DNA of 64,000 bases, from positions 11,806,857-11,870,856 of the forward strand of contig NC_088178.1 in the NCBI RefSeq assembly GCF_028769735.1, given 5' to 3'. Made by a program: the position numbers and the translations under genes. The notes beneath the pieces are model-generated. The model saw only the letters and a list, made by a program, of their open reading frames with translations. It was not told the DNA's origin and searched no databases. Below are positions 1-14,141 of this stretch, piece by piece; the first letter of the stretch is position 1; the number at the start of each line of letters is the position of its first letter. Origin of the DNA: Zonotrichia leucophrys gambelii (lineage: Eukaryota > Chordata > Aves > Passeriformes > Passerellidae).

Positions 1-152
1 ACAAGCTGGCTGCACAACTTGTATGCTGTGTTCAGTGTTGTGTTGTTTATCCGAGCAGAGTTTGATCACAGGATCTTTTAAATAAGAAGAAAAAAGTTGT
101 AAAGAACAAAAAAATTGACATTTTCAATAGTGTCTGTATTTTTTTCGTCAGA

Positions 153-303
153 CATTTATTACAGGACCCTGTATATTTAGAGAAAAAGTAACCAGTAAAA
201 AAAGCCATACAAAACTGTTGAAGAAATAAGGATATTACTAAAAACAAGACAATGGATTTTCCTTACTATACTTTTTATTTTTTGCAGGATCCTGTAATAA
301 ATG
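153..303. repeat. MITE-like inverted repeat, about 151 bp
   Basis: The 19-bp arms at 153-171 and 285-303 are reverse complements of each other with one mismatch (key motif TCCTGTAATAAATG in the right arm). The sequence just inside the arms is still partly complementary (AAAAAGTA-like stretches on both sides), so the stem may once have been about 50 bp. There is no open frame of note and no clear target duplication. It may be a short non-autonomous DNA transposon or a chance palindrome. Confidence 0.45.
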
Positions 304-3300
304 GCAGTAAAAAGAATGGGACTTTTACATGAACACAGATAGAAGGAAACAGGATTGGGAAGGAGAGTTAAGGCCACTGTAAATATTAACTACTATGGCT
401 TCCTAAGAGCCACTTCATCCTGTGTCTGACTGTACATAATCATTTTATTTTCCAAGTTTTGTGCTGCCATTTTAATCCAACAATTATTTCTTATAGGTTA
501 CTATCAGACAGATTGCACCTCCAGTGCTTAAGGGCATTTGATGCCAATTGACTCCACTTTTCTGAAAAAGCAAATCATGCTCTCCTACTTCTGCTTTGTA
601 TCAGTGTCTGGCTTAATGTATCACACGTTTCAAATTACTGTTCTTACTGCAATCTACTGGAGTTAATCACAATATGCATCAGGGTTCACTCCTAACCTTT
701 GGGTAAAAGTATCTATTTTCCCTTTCAGCATAATCTACTGTGCTCATCACACTGGTCCAAACCCTCACTGGGCAGTGTAAGGACAAACACTGCCTTCTAC
801 TGCTCATTTTGTTATTCCCTCAGATACACCTCATTTTTGTATGGGCTAATCACTGAATAATGGAAATATATATTTGCAAAGAAATTAATGGGTTTACAAA
901 AGAAAATAGTTAATATCAACACTATTTGTAAAACATTTCCCCTCACTCTACAGTAGTAATTGCCTTAAAACATCAGTTTCAGTCTAAACAGTGTTGCAGA
1001 CCTTTGTAACTTTACAACTGCATTGACTATAGATAAGTTCTTCATACTTACAAATTTGGATTTCAGCTAAACAAAACTGCATCAATACTTTTGTAAGGGA
1101 ATTTTCTTGGGGTGAAGAAAGGAGAATTATCCTTGGCCCACTCAGGCTGTTCAGCTTTATTATGGCATCAGAAGGAAGGTCCAAATGACTACCCTTGATT
1201 AGATACCTAATTTTGCAAAGTGGGATAAACCCATTCAAAAACTTGCACATATTAGAAGTAACTTCCATTTGTGGCCAACAAAATAATTGCTTTGTTTCAA
1301 CATGTTATTACAGTTTCTTATTAAATTGCCTAAAAAACTTTTTTTTGCAGGCATTGTTTTGTCCCAGATGACCCTCATTAAATTCAGTAACAGATTTACT
1401 ATTGACTCAAATGGGAGCAAAGTGAGACCTATGCAGCATGGATATTATTTTCTTTGTCTAATACTTCTTTACAGAATACACTAGAGAAAGGAGGGGAATC
1501 TTCCTTTTCAGACAATGAAAATACATGGTTTTAATTCCTACTTGAAGTATAGCCAGCACTATCCCCATGATATTCAGTAAGTTCCATAAACATGACTAAA
1601 GAATAAATACGGCCTCACACATCTGCAAAAAGCAATCCATTGAGACAAAAGTCTGTACAGTTCACAGTTTCTACATTTTTATTTCTTAATCCATTGACCT
1701 CAGTAATAACACTAGCACAAGCAGATGGGACAAAGCTGGCATTAAAGCCTGTTACCCAACAGAACCCCAGACTAACACTGAGCCATTGGACTTTTTCTTC
1801 AGGAACTTCTTCAGCTTAAGACAACAAACAGAATATTGCCTGAAATAAATCTCTTAGCAGCAATTAATTCCTATAAACAAGTCCATTACTGATCACTTGT
1901 ACTAACATTAGGGGATTATTTAAAAATATTAGCTAAAAGTAAACAGAAATTGTGTTTTTCTAAGTGTACATATAATTAATTATTAGAACAAACAAACAGA
2001 TAAACAATACTCCTACTGCAACTTCACTCTGCCAGCACCCGCCAGCAAATACAGGGATGACTCTGAAGTAACTCATTAACCAGTTGGAAAGATTTTGTTC
2101 CATTCTAATATTTCTTCCTCAGACTGCTACACAGAGATATAAGAATTTGATGCCAGTGTGGCCTGCTTGAGATAAAAAACAGACTTGAAAAACAAAAGGT
2201 AATAAACACATCTTTTTCAGATGCTATTTAAAGAAAAAGTCTTTAAACAGTCTGAGGATTTTTGAAGGTAAACATGCAATTTTAGAGATTATTTAATTCT
2301 ATTTCTCTGGAAAAATATTTTAATGTGCTTTAATTTTAGACAGAATTAAACAAGAAAATTCTAACATTCACTAATCTACACTCAGTTTCAGTCATTAAGA
2401 GCTCCACAACTTCTGTAACAATTATATAGGGGATATTGAAACACAAGACTGATACTAACATTAAGCATTTCACATGCCCCATCTCTCATCATACATCTGG
2501 GGAAAGCAATTCCTCAGGTACCTTTTCAAGTTTTTCACGTATAAGAAACTTTATTTGTTTGCTCTGCAGTTAGTTGTTCTCAAGCCTGGGTTTATTCACA
2601 GAAACATTGAGCCCAAAATTTTTCAAAGATGGCACCCAAGGTTCACATGAAAACAAGTTCTGTGTACATATTATAAACTTTCTGCTGTTTATTCTCCTGC
2701 TTTTTAAAAGCTTGCTGCTGAAAAATGGAATAGAGGCAATAATGCATGAGTTCGGTCACTAGTCACACACCATGAAAATTCAAAATGAGCAGCTCCCAAA
2801 CAACCTAATCATGCAAATGTATTGGCTGAGCTGTCTGGCAAGTACCTCTAAATTACAAATAGATCCCTAGAAATCAATAGCCATTTCCAGACAGAAATAT
2901 TTAAACGGAATTCATATCTAACTATTCTGAGATCAACTATTTCTAATAGTAAGAATACAAATCAACAATAAATGCAAATACTATTCAAAAAATAATTAAA
3001 CCAATAATGCCAACTTACACCTAGTTTGGTTCTAATGCAAAAAGTGATCAGTCTCCTTAGATGTCATCTATTCTGCTGTAAGTTAACTTAGATCTTTTCA
3101 TACTGCTGCTTTCAAGTCTTGGGTTTTTTCCTCATTTGTTTCAGAATATTTTTCTTTAGGTGCAATGAATTACTAGCATGCTTTACTAGCAAAATCCCTA
3201 AGCTGCATATACAGCACAAAGCACTTTATTTAAAGAAGGCAGCTCCAGGTAGCCCATCTTTTCTGCTCTCACAGGTGAACAGGCTGCAGAGCATGACAGA

Positions 3301-5532
3301 GGCAGCTGAGGGGACAGAGCAGGGCAGCACGTGGTGCCTAAAGGGCATGGCAGGCAACTGCAGCACCACAAAGCAAGGAGCTGGAAAGGCTGTCTTGCTT
3401 ATCTTGCTCTAATTTTTAAGACATTTGAGAATTTATTTCCACTTGCTTTTCTTCTTCAATATGAGACTTATTTTTTTCCTCATCTATAGTAGTTTGTCCA
3501 TTCTCACATAAAAGGGAAGAGGACCTCAGTTTGCCTCTGCACCATCCCAAGGGGGATGACCCAAGCACAGCCATCACATTCTCTAGCACCACAATTTGTT
3601 CATATTATACAACTGAAAGCTAAATGTTCTTTTCTTCACAATTCTCTTTTAAAAACTCCTCACACTTCAGCAGTCCCATGAAAATGTATTTTAACAGTTA
3701 CATCACAATCAGGTATAGTTTTCAGTAGAAGCCAAAATATGAGTGCAGGCCTTCAAAAAACTTTATTCTCAGATTGCATTTTCCGAGAGCCACAGACAGC
3801 CATTAGTGTCCCCATAGAATTCAGTTTTCCTTTTACAAGTGTATTCAGCTATCCATCTTTGTGAGAAATAAATCTTTCACCTGACAAATAGCTTTATAAA
3901 AAACCTGACATCTCATTTTCTTCCACTGTATTTGTAGGTACCTACTGCAGTAAAAGTACAAAAAACTCCACACAAATCACACTTCCTAAAAGCAAATATT
4001 ATGATGCTTGGGAGCTTGATCTGGACATTGTTACAAAGCAGAATTTATCAAAAGAGCTATGCCTGGGAAAAAAGAAAAATTACTCTAGAAACACAACAAA
4101 CAAAGAGGAGAAACCTTTCATTTACTGTGAAGGGAAAGCCAGTGGGTGAAGGGGGAGGGAGCAAGAAACAACCAGGATTCACACTAAGTTGCAGGGGAAA
4201 ATCTGGGAAGAGATCCAGTGCAGGATCTGGTCCTTTGGTCTACAAATGACTCTGGAAGCCTCATGCTCAGACTATAAAATCTACTATCTTGCTCTTTCCT
4301 GAGGATAAGCATTCATCTGTGGTGACTTCCCTTTTTCTGTTTTAGTTTTTTGCCTTTCACCTCAGACCCTCTTGATGCTTGTCTTGCCTACCTCTTTGTT
4401 TTCCAAAGTGTTTCTTATAGTTTAATTCTGGGTCAGGTTTTTTGAGGTATTTTTCATCTTTCCAGGTGTTAAACATAATTGATTTTTACAATTAATCCTC
4501 TAGTGACCAACTAATGCAATGTTTGTGTTATAACTTATTCCTTGCTTTAGGCTTCACCTGTTGAGAGAAAATAGAAGATCTGCTTTCTTCTTGGATGACA
4601 CATTGGAAGTAAGAAGAAGTGGAGACTGATGTTGCATGCTGTTTCTATGCGTTCTCTGACAGATAATTGTTCATAAAAACTCCCCTGTTTTTATTAACTC
4701 ACAATTATCTGCAGAACACAATGACAGCATTTCCCTCCACACTCTAAATTTGTTACTGGTGGGAAAAGGAGAAACTGCTGTTCCCCAAGAGGAAGTCTGA
4801 AGTCAGTATGAAAGCCAGCTGCCAAATACAGAGATACTGCTTCTTCTCAACATTTGCCTGCCGTGATAGCCTATGGCTGAGCTGTAGCAGAATCACCCAT
4901 GGATGATTTGGTTTTCCCAAGAAGATCACAGCACCACATAGTAAAGCTCCTCATTCTTTTAAAGTTTCCCACACTGCCAGTGATTGAATACAGGTGTGCA
5001 TTACATTGGTATAATCTTAACAGGCTGCCACCAACACCACTGCTACTGCAAATACTATTTTTCAGGCAGAACAGCAAATTTTTACAGGTACATCATTCTC
5101 CTCCTCAAAGTCACTTGCTGGTTAAGTGCCAATCACACATCATCAGCATGAGGAGTGCTCTAACTTAGGCTGATGACATAGCAGAGCCCAAGAATGAAGT
5201 CAGCTATTTCATTCCCTTTACAATTTATTGTTATTCGATTATTTCCAATTTTTTTACTCTTTTTAATCAATTTCTGTGGTAAACAGTATACTTTGAGTTG
5301 TAAATTACTAAAAAACCACAAATATAGACAAGAAAAAGGGAAAGGTGTCATATTAAGTTTTTTCCCCATCTCAGCCACTAATTAATACTGGCATAGTTTT
5401 ACATGAAAAAACCTGGGTGCTGAAGTCAGACAACACAGAACTTGCAAAGAGAATCATAATCTTAATTAAAATATTGAAGAAAGGATGTGATATCCTTCTT
5501 AATACTTGGCAAATTAATACAGTAAAGAATTG
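304..5532. other. AT-rich non-coding sequence, no gene seen
   Basis: Only short chance frames occur on both strands, none with protein-like composition or a convincing pair of splice sites. No recognisable transposon remains. Confidence 0.6.
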
Positions 5533-5640
5533 GAACATAGAAAGGTTTAGGTTGGAAGGAACTCTAAAAATCTCCTAAGTATATCTAGCTTGGAAGTCTT
5601 TTCCAAGCACAGACAAGCATAGCAGTTTGATTTTTGTGTC
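5533..5640 (-). mobile_element. CR1 LINE 3' end remnant, short
   Basis: The block around GGTTTAGGTTGGAAGGAACT, followed by a decayed run, matches the reverse complement of the CR1 3' region as I know it (normally GGTTTGGGTTGGAAGGGACC, then an AAGATCATCTAG-like run). CR1 copies are usually 5'-truncated, which fits the short length. The right boundary is vague. Confidence 0.55.
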
Positions 5641-7357
5641 ATCTCTGGGGTTTCATTTCAAGATGCCTGAGATCACTGCCAAATACTTCTGGATTCTACA
5701 GAACCTTCAGTCAAATCAAATTTACATTACAAAGAAGGCCTTGTGCCACATATTCACACCAAAAATAAATGCAATTGCACATTAATAACTCAAGCTGAAT
5801 AAATAATTTTATTTTATAGCTAAAAATTTGCTGTTCTTCCCCAGTTCTCATACAATCAGGGATTGATTTTCACAACCCTAAGATTAAACTAAATTCATAC
5901 ACACAAAACCAAACAGGTTTTTCTGTGAAGAGACTCCAAAATATTAAGAATTTCTCTTATTAGTCACTGCTAGAAACATCATCTATGAGAAAGTCTACTG
6001 AATGAGTTATGGGAGACTTTGCTATTCAAATAAAGGGAGAAAAGACCCATGTAAACAATGATACCTGCAATTTACTATTTTTGCAGGCACAAGAATCACT
6101 TCAAGATCTTGAGTTTAAAATCTGTAGCTACAGTCCAGCAGAATATTTAAACAGTTGCATAACACCACATACATGAGTAAGGCTGTCAGCTTCAAAAGGG
6201 CTTCTTAGGCTTAATCCAAAGCAGGTCTTGAAGAATATGATGTTATACCATTTTCTTATTAGTACAATTTAGAGATCATAAGAACATAACTTCTTAAGAT
6301 CACCTAATAGCATTCATAAGCCACCTTATTTACTTACCATCTCCTGAGATGACTTATGACATGGTTGATTATTTTTCCACTTCTCAGACTTCATTCTTTG
6401 TTATTTTTACTATACTGTCTAAGCAATGCTATCATCAGGCATCTCATCAGCAATGGGTTGAAATCTCAGCATTGTTAATAGGAATATTACAGACATTCCT
6501 TTATACTACTTTAAGCATAACTGATATGCTGAAAGAATTAGCATTAAAACTTCTTAGATTAGTATCAAAAAGACACATTTTTTTGCACTTTTTTGTTAAC
6601 TTATGTTTATAAGTTTGCTGCCTGAGCCGTGCAGTGGACATGAAGAAAACTCCAGTGTTGCTCAGTAGAACTTTTAAGGAAATTTGCTTCTCCCCTTGCT
6701 GGAGATTGTAACCTTGTTCCCATTATGTCTTAAAGCAAAATAAACTCAGCATTTATACAAGTGCCCCCACAACCTTCAGAGACAGAGTGAGCATCAGGCA
6801 TAGTGGTACTGTGTTTTTTTCCTCACTCTTTTCTTCCATTTTCCCCCTTATGACTGAGAATAATTCACAGGATTAGTGCTGTCAGGGAAGAATGTACAAA
6901 AATGCATTCCTCTCTTGAGAATGAAGTCAGGGATAGCTGTGAAGTCTCTGGGGACCAGAAAAATCAACACAGCAGGAAACACCTAAAAAATCTAATAAAA
7001 TACCCTGGTTTGGCTCCCCTCATTTCCTGTGAGCTAAATGTCACTGACAATGTTTTAAAAGGTCAATCAACATAGGTAATGTGCATATCCATGTGCACTG
7101 GTACAATTCCAAACAAATATGATGCAGGATAATTTAGCACATGCATTCTAAATACAGGGGTTTTTTCCTTCCTCTATTCTAGTTCATATGTCTCATCCCA
7201 CAGGACGAGAGGCAGACAACCCATGCTTGGGTTAGCACCTGAAAAGACACTCGGGGATTTTTACTAGAATGTTTGTAGAGGAGAAAAAAACCCAGCCCAC
7301 TGAACCACAAAAGAGGCAGTGGATTAGCCCAACACAAATTTGTCTCCTCTCTTTCAG
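5641..7357. other. AT-rich non-coding sequence
   Basis: No protein-like frame is seen. A minus-strand donor-like site (GTAAGTAA) lies near 6332-6339, but the sequence upstream of it contains stops and no good acceptor. Confidence 0.5.
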
Positions 7358-7507
7358 CAAAAAGGAAGGAAACAGTTGAGCCTTAGAGATGCTTCCCATC
7401 TTCTCCCACACACCACCTCAGATGGGAACTTGCCAGACCCTCAGGATTAATACTGAGACTCTCCTGTGGAAAAGCCTAACATGTTCCATTGCCAAAGCCC
7501 ATCTCAG
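7358..7507 (+). other. Splice-bounded non-coding exon candidate
   Basis: A strong acceptor (TTTGTCTCCTCTCTTTCAG) ends at 7357 and a consensus donor (CTCAG|GTAAGAG) starts at 7508, leaving a 150-bp segment. All three plus-strand frames contain stops, so it would be a UTR or long non-coding RNA exon, or one of the many pseudo-exons expected in non-coding DNA. RNA evidence is needed. Confidence 0.2.
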
Positions 7508-10500
7508 GTAAGAGCCATTAGGGAAAAACAAAGGTGTTGAACTGTAGGGTGCTAATTGGGTCAATGGGGATTGCAGCACAAGCATGAGGTTGTTGGTTTG
7601 CCATGAATGTGGAGGAATACTTGTCTCATTTTTCCCACCTGTGTTTAATTAAAAATTTAAGACTCAAGAGGCCTAGAAAGCCACAAGGAATCTCACCAAG
7701 GGCATATGTGTTTCCTTGTAGATAAAACTTTCCCTTGTGGTAGCTGACTTCAGGGAACTTTGGTACTACAAGGGAGGGGAAAACGCTGCTGAAAAGCAGC
7801 AACAAACAAGATTTCACAGCAGGAGCAACTTGGGATGAACACTGAATAGCAAAAAATCTCCCAAGATATTCCATAATGTATTACAATTCTGTAGAGAAGA
7901 AAACAGACAACAACATCTGTGCTATGGTGATGCTGGTGTTGGAGCCCATGGAGAGGGATTTACAGCCCCTAACGTACTAAGAAGTGATTTTGTGAATCTA
8001 TTTGTGTACACACACACCATACTGAAGTCCTAGTGTTTTGTGTATTGAACATGCAACAGAGTTAAAAACCTTTATTTCCAGCTAGCACTTGAAAAATTAA
8101 GACTGTCATTTGGTTAATACTCATTTGAAGTTACAAAACTACTGCCAGCAAAAGCAATTTATCAGAACACTTGCCAAGCTATGTGGCTGATTGTTTTTGG
8201 CACAGGGCTGCTGCAGCCTGAGTCATTCACATCAGTTAAAATGAAGACTCTCATTCACAAAACATTGCTCTATTGAAGCAAAGGAGTGTTCTGCTTTATT
8301 TTTCATTTCACTGTATTTCTCTGCTATTTCTGTGACATCTAGAATAACTGGAATTAGAGCCTTAGATCACAAACTTCCAGACTCTATGAATAGAGTGATG
8401 CAGCACAAATATTCCCAGAGCATATCTGATACTTATCCTTTCCATTCAATTCTGAAAGATGTGGCCTGCTAATCTCAACAGCATTAATAATAGAAACAGA
8501 ACATGCATTTACCCAGAATCTCTAGCATGCTGTTAGAAAAGAAGCTGCTCTGAATCTGAGACTGAAAATTAGGTGACCTCCACATTCTCAGACAGTTCCA
8601 TCAGATAAAGGACAGTTTCTGTCAGCTTCAATTTGCATCAAATCCTCACTCAGCAAAACTTCCTGCTTTTGTTGTCAGTACAGAGCTCCTTAGGAATTTT
8701 AGGCTCTCCGGAAAAATCTTACTTGGCCCACAGTGCTGATGAAAGCATCCTTAAGTGTACAAATACAGATGTTATCAACAGAACATGCTTATCAGATATG
8801 AAGCAAAGTGATAATGCTAGGATATGAACTATGAATCTCTCAGCTGCACTTCACAGCATTTTCCATTACCAATTTCTTGTACACTTGCAGCCATCTCAAA
8901 TGTTCTTGCAATTTTTGGTGGCTCTCATTTGAACATAGGTGCTTGATTCACGGCAGCTTGGGTCTTATAACCACTGAGATTATGAAAGTAGCTTCTTGAA
9001 TAAATGCTAGACTAAAATCCCGAAGGTTTAAGTTTTAAAAAGCGAGTTTCAGCCTCTGCCCATTATACCAAATTCTCCAAGAATACATAACACCAAGAGG
9101 TACTAGTTCAAGTCCATGCTCTCAGGGCTAATAGATTTTTTATACTAGACTTCATTGTCAATTCACTGTAAATTTTTGTGCTCTGGTACATGGAGACTCC
9201 CACAGTTTTGCTCCATCTCTAAAGGATTAAGCATTGTCCACTGACTGCAGTCTGATCCCCTTCAAAGTACAGCAGTTCTTACCAGGTAAATCCAAACTCT
9301 TTCACCTCTCTCAACCCACAGCAAAGTCAGTTTGCTTGTTTGAAAGGCAGCCAGCATGGGCCAAGAGTCATTTTCATCACACTACAGCTCCACCAACTAC
9401 ACTAAGACTGAGGCAGAATATCTTCTAGCCTAAGACAACAGAAAGGAGTTCAATCCCACACTAGTTGCTGTTTGAAAGCTTACAACTGAGAGGGATGATG
9501 GTTAGCCAATTTTCAGCAAGCACTTCCAAGATATAATATTCCCACCTTTGGCATACACTTATTTCAAGTATATGAAAGTGAAAAGAGTTTATGCACACAG
9601 CTTGTGCTATTCTAGCTGATGTCTCTTGAGATGTGTCTTCTTGCAGTGACCCTAACCCAAGGGCTGTTGTACATGGAGGAGTTTGAGGCTCAGCTCACAG
9701 CTCACCTTGTGCTGTGTCAGTGTACATTCTGGCCAGGGCTGGGCTGGCTGCAGGGGCAGCTCAGCCAGATAATTGTAGTAACAGGAGCCTGGAGGCAGCT
9801 CCCATTCAGCATTAGCAATTCCAGCAATGCATGGCCCTGCATTTATCCAGAACTCCATTAACAACTTCATCTGAACATAATTTTGCTTTGACAACAGAAA
9901 TAATTGCTTGCATTACAGCCATTTTGAAAATTAGTTATTTCAATCACCTCAAGGAAAGCTAAAAAAAACTTAGAAATTTTTATTTTTACCATATATATGA
10001 AGAATCTTGTCAGCTAATAGTATAGAAATTTTCTCTCAAAGTGAAAGCACAACATATTTCATGTGCAGCTCATTGGTTAGATGATCTGTGGAGCCTCAAG
10101 AGCACAATCTCCTATTTACTTCTGTTCTGAAAAGTCTTCAGATTTTGTCCTTTCAATAAAAGGAAAATAACTCTGCTATCCCAGAGCCTGCAGAAAACCC
10201 TATAATCCCCACTCAGCACACAATGCAGAGGCACTTTCTGCTCTTCATTCTGTTCAATAATGGCCAACAGAGGAGAACTGGTTTCACAATAAGCTTTCTG
10301 CCAAAGAACACAATTTTAAATGCAGAATTTGATGTGAGAGCTGTTTGGAGGAAATATTAGTCATACAACATGACAACAAATTTATTCTGTATGTATTTCC
10401 ACAGAAATGATAAAGCTTTCTTGAAGCTCTGAATTTTATTCCAGTGTAATATTAGACTGTTTAAGATGGCACTACATAATTCAAAAGTAAAAGTGAATGT

Positions 10501-13500
10501 GCTGTAGAAACGAAATTGTATAATAGAGGCTTAATAAATGAGAAGTCAGCATTATCTGGATCTTTCTAATCATAATTTCAGTTGTTGAAGCACCAGGGAC
10601 TCCATCAGTCTAGACACTATATTCTGATTCAATTACATTATGCATTAAAAAGTGGTGGTTTACAGCATCCATTAGACTTGTTATTACCCTTGTGCCATAC
10701 TCAATTGACCACAGGAAAAAGGCTTTCTCCTATGGGAGGTGAAACTAAAAAAGCATATTCAGTGAAATGCATTAGTAAGTAACCCCAAAAAGAAGTTTCA
10801 GTTAATTTCTTTCAGAAATGAGTATTCCTGCAAAATGCAGAGTAAACATGATGCCTCATTAAACCTTTGTATTGTTCAGACCCCACATATATATAGGTGT
10901 AACACTGATTAATGGAAATAAACTACAATATTCTGTGACTCAGAATAAATGACTAAACCTTAGCAGGACTAATAACAACAACAACTTGAATAAAGCATAT
11001 TAGCAGGAGACTAATCCAAGCCTCATTCATAATATCTAGCATCTCATTTTTCTCCTTATCTTGAGCCTCAAAAGTCATAAAAACACAGCACTGCCATTCT
11101 GAGAATTCCAGCTGATGACAAAAGCCAAAAGAAAATGTTTAACTCTGGTCCGATTGATGAAAAACTCTTTGCTGTTATACTGAATATGAGACAGCCGTTT
11201 TACAGCTCACAATTTAGCTGTCAATTTAACTCAGATCTACAATAAAATACTCTTCCATTTTCAAAAATTGCCATCCAAGTTTGTTCTCAGGATCTGTATA
11301 GAATTTTCAGACATCTGCAAGCTTTATCTACCAGCAACTGCTGCGTCAAAGCCCCTCTACTTGTTATTCAGAAATGATTGATTAGAGGTTTAAGCACTTG
11401 TACAATAATTCAGCCACAAGGTTAATTTTTTTAGACAGGTAGGTAGGTCATGACTTTTCACATAATTATATTTATTGCTAAATTAACACATTTATCAAGT
11501 AATTGCATTATTCTGGGTTTCAGATATAATGAAGATGGAGGAACAGTAAATTTTCCTATTCTAAGAATTTGACATGTAAAATAATTCTCATTTGAAGATA
11601 AAAAATATTTTTGTATATTAGGAAAAAAAGATGTATGCATTTAATTTGAAAGTCTTGTTAATGAGTAGGAAGAAATAATTAAATTATATCACAGAAAACT
11701 GTTTTATTTGAAAACTTACCTAAAGAAATTAAATTGCTGCTAAAAAAACTTATTCTTACTAACATAGCACCTTTTTGTGCAGTTTCGTTTTGGGTAATGA
11801 AATCTTTTCAGCCAAATAATTCTCACTATTCTGTGAATGCACAATAAATTTACTCACAATTCATGCCAATAGCATAATGCTTTTTACTCTTTTGCAGCAG
11901 CTGTGGATGTCTCAATTCCTTTACATTCCTATGCTTTAGAGCACAAATTTCCTACAAAAGCCATTCTTCTTCATGAAATGTGAGCAGTTTAATTCAGGAG
12001 CTGCACATGCTGCAGCTCCAATTGGTTGTCACTCCAAGGCAGCCAGGAGTCTCCCAGCTCTGTCCCATCCATCCCACTGGCGCTCCCGAGCTCCATCTGC
12101 TTCCCTGAGCACTCGGTCCCTCTCACACTTGTCAGGCAGCACACGAGATTTCCTCTCCAGTTTGCTCAGAAAAGAAAATGCCTGGCTAATAAATGCTGCC
12201 TGTTTGACAACACTGAACACTATTTACAAACTGTGGTTCCCTTTAATCAACTCGTTTGTCCCTGATTCCAAGACGTGATCGTGGCTCATTTTAAGTCTGC
12301 GACAAAATTCTTGTGGAGACAGATGGAACTGAGGGAAAGTGTGGGCCCCACTGTTACAGCAAGCTCCACCAAAACAGGGTCCTCTGCCCATCAAAGTTCC
12401 CCACCACCACCACAGCTCTGTGCAAGTTTTTGGTACAATGGTATAATAACTGGTATGATGCTCACACCAGAAACAGGACATCAGTGAATAATTCCTCGAA
12501 GCTGATAGATAATCTGAATCCCAGACAAACATCTTTCTCTCTGCTGTTTGTACCAAGGCAGATACCTGCCATATCATATGAAGAGGGAGTAAAGCAGCTA
12601 TCCTCTTCTAGTGCCAGTGATGCTATGCTGGCTTGCAGCAACTGTGTGATTGCTTACCTGCAAAGTTCATTTCCTCTATGAAATCTGATGAGGCACTCTA
12701 TTTATCTGATTATATAAATATTAAAATATATAACTTTCAAGCACAGAGTTTGTGGGATGTTTTTCTGGTTTTGCTGAGATTGCTGGGGTTAAATGTTTGG
12801 TTTTGAAAGGTGGGGACAGGGGAGAGTTGAGTGAGGTACAACTTTGAAAAAGTATTTTTCCCATAACATCCTTTAAGTAATCCACACTGGCAATAGTCAG
12901 CAAAGCGTTGAGTTTTGTAACAAATCACTGTTTGCCACCCATCTTTTCCTTTCCCAAATTTGTGTGACTTCCAACAGCCAATGCCAATACACTGTGCTTT
13001 TATGTCATTAGTTAATTGCTAGAATAAAAAAAGCCCAGAATCAAATTACAAACAAAACAAGACTTAAAACAGGAAAGCTAAAAATGAAAAACTAACCCAG
13101 CATTTATTTATTTCATCCCCACAGATGCTAAAGATATAAAATATTATTACCCTTCACCTGAAGATGGCACAGAGCCATTGGCTCAATAAAGGAATAATGA
13201 AGCATCAAGAACAATGCTAAAGGAATTCAGTAAGGGCCATGAATGCACTGCCAGTGACCTAATGCATCAAGTGACCAAGACAAGCCCCAGTTTTGGCAGC
13301 CCTTGGATGTTGTTTGTCATTATGTGATTTATCAGTTTTTAAACACCATAGCCTCTGCCATGCAATGTGGAATAGCCAATCACAGGCTTTCCTACTGGCT
13401 TTTAAAACTATTATTCACACAATGTTGTGGTATCCTGCAGCAAGAAATCAAAAACCACAAGCCTTTATTGCTCATTATCCTGATGGTATGTGCCAAACCT

Positions 13501-14028
13501 GAAGCTGGAATCGTGGCTCTGCAGAGCTGGAACAGGACTATGACAGCTCATCTGACACTCCAAGTGCTGCTGCTCAGGTCACCCTAGACAGCGAATACTC
13601 ATAAGCAGAGCACATAAATGTAAACCAAAGTCAATATCAAAATTAAAGTTCTCTTCCGAGAAAAACACAAATAAAAGGAGATAAAGTTTACATTGACTGC
13701 AATACCAGATGCATCTTCAGGTATTTGGGCTGTCCCATGCAAAGTGACTGAAATAAGATGAGATCACTAGAAAAGAGCATGTATAAACTTACAGTTGCCT
13801 CTAGCATTTACATTTTTTATGTTTCCCTATTGGAAAGCTCTAAGTTCTACTAACTTTCCTATAATCTCATGGCTCTAACGTTCCATTTATTAGTCAGAAC
13901 TTCAACCTTACTCATGGATGGATGCTGTTCTCCAGCAATATCCCTTTTTGTGCCAATGTCCAGCTGTGTGGGTGGAGGAATGACTCCCTGACGTGATGGA
14001 TCAAGTTTTTTAATTCTTTCAAACTCAC
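7508..14028. other. AT-rich non-coding sequence, no gene seen
   Basis: Frames of 60-120 codons (for example near 12.0-12.7 kb) overlap on both strands and lack any recognisable motif, so I treat them as chance. Minus-strand donor-like sites near 11.72 and 12.66 kb are preceded by sequence with stops in every frame. Slightly GC-richer patches at 9.64-9.85 and 12.0-12.2 kb are unassigned. Confidence 0.5.
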
Positions 14029-14141
14029 CTGGGATTCATGTAAATATGCAAACACATGGGGTAAGATCCCAGTCCAAAATCTCTTGGGCTGAAAACAATC
14101 TTAGGCCAAACTGCCCAGCGCCTGAACAGGATGCATGTGAT
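14029..14141 (-). CDS. Candidate internal exon, unidentified
   Basis: On the minus strand a T-rich acceptor ending CTACTCATTCAG precedes position 14141, and a consensus donor (CCCAG|GTGAGTTTG) follows 14029, giving a 113-bp segment. One frame is open throughout (37 codons, beginning in phase 0 and ending in phase 2); it contains RRWAVWPKIVFSPRDFG. The two other frames have stops. I recognise no domain. It lies on the same strand as the 24-kb blocks but downstream of their stop codons, so it would have to belong to another transcript or be a pseudo-exon. Confidence 0.25.

Noticed and set aside
12224..12681. Overlapping 117- and 122-codon frames
   Set aside because: Opposite-strand frames of equal quality; composition-driven and without splice support.
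11718..12760. Minus-strand donors near 11.72 and 12.66 kb as exon ends
   Set aside because: The upstream segments have stops in all frames or would leave exons of about 20 bp.
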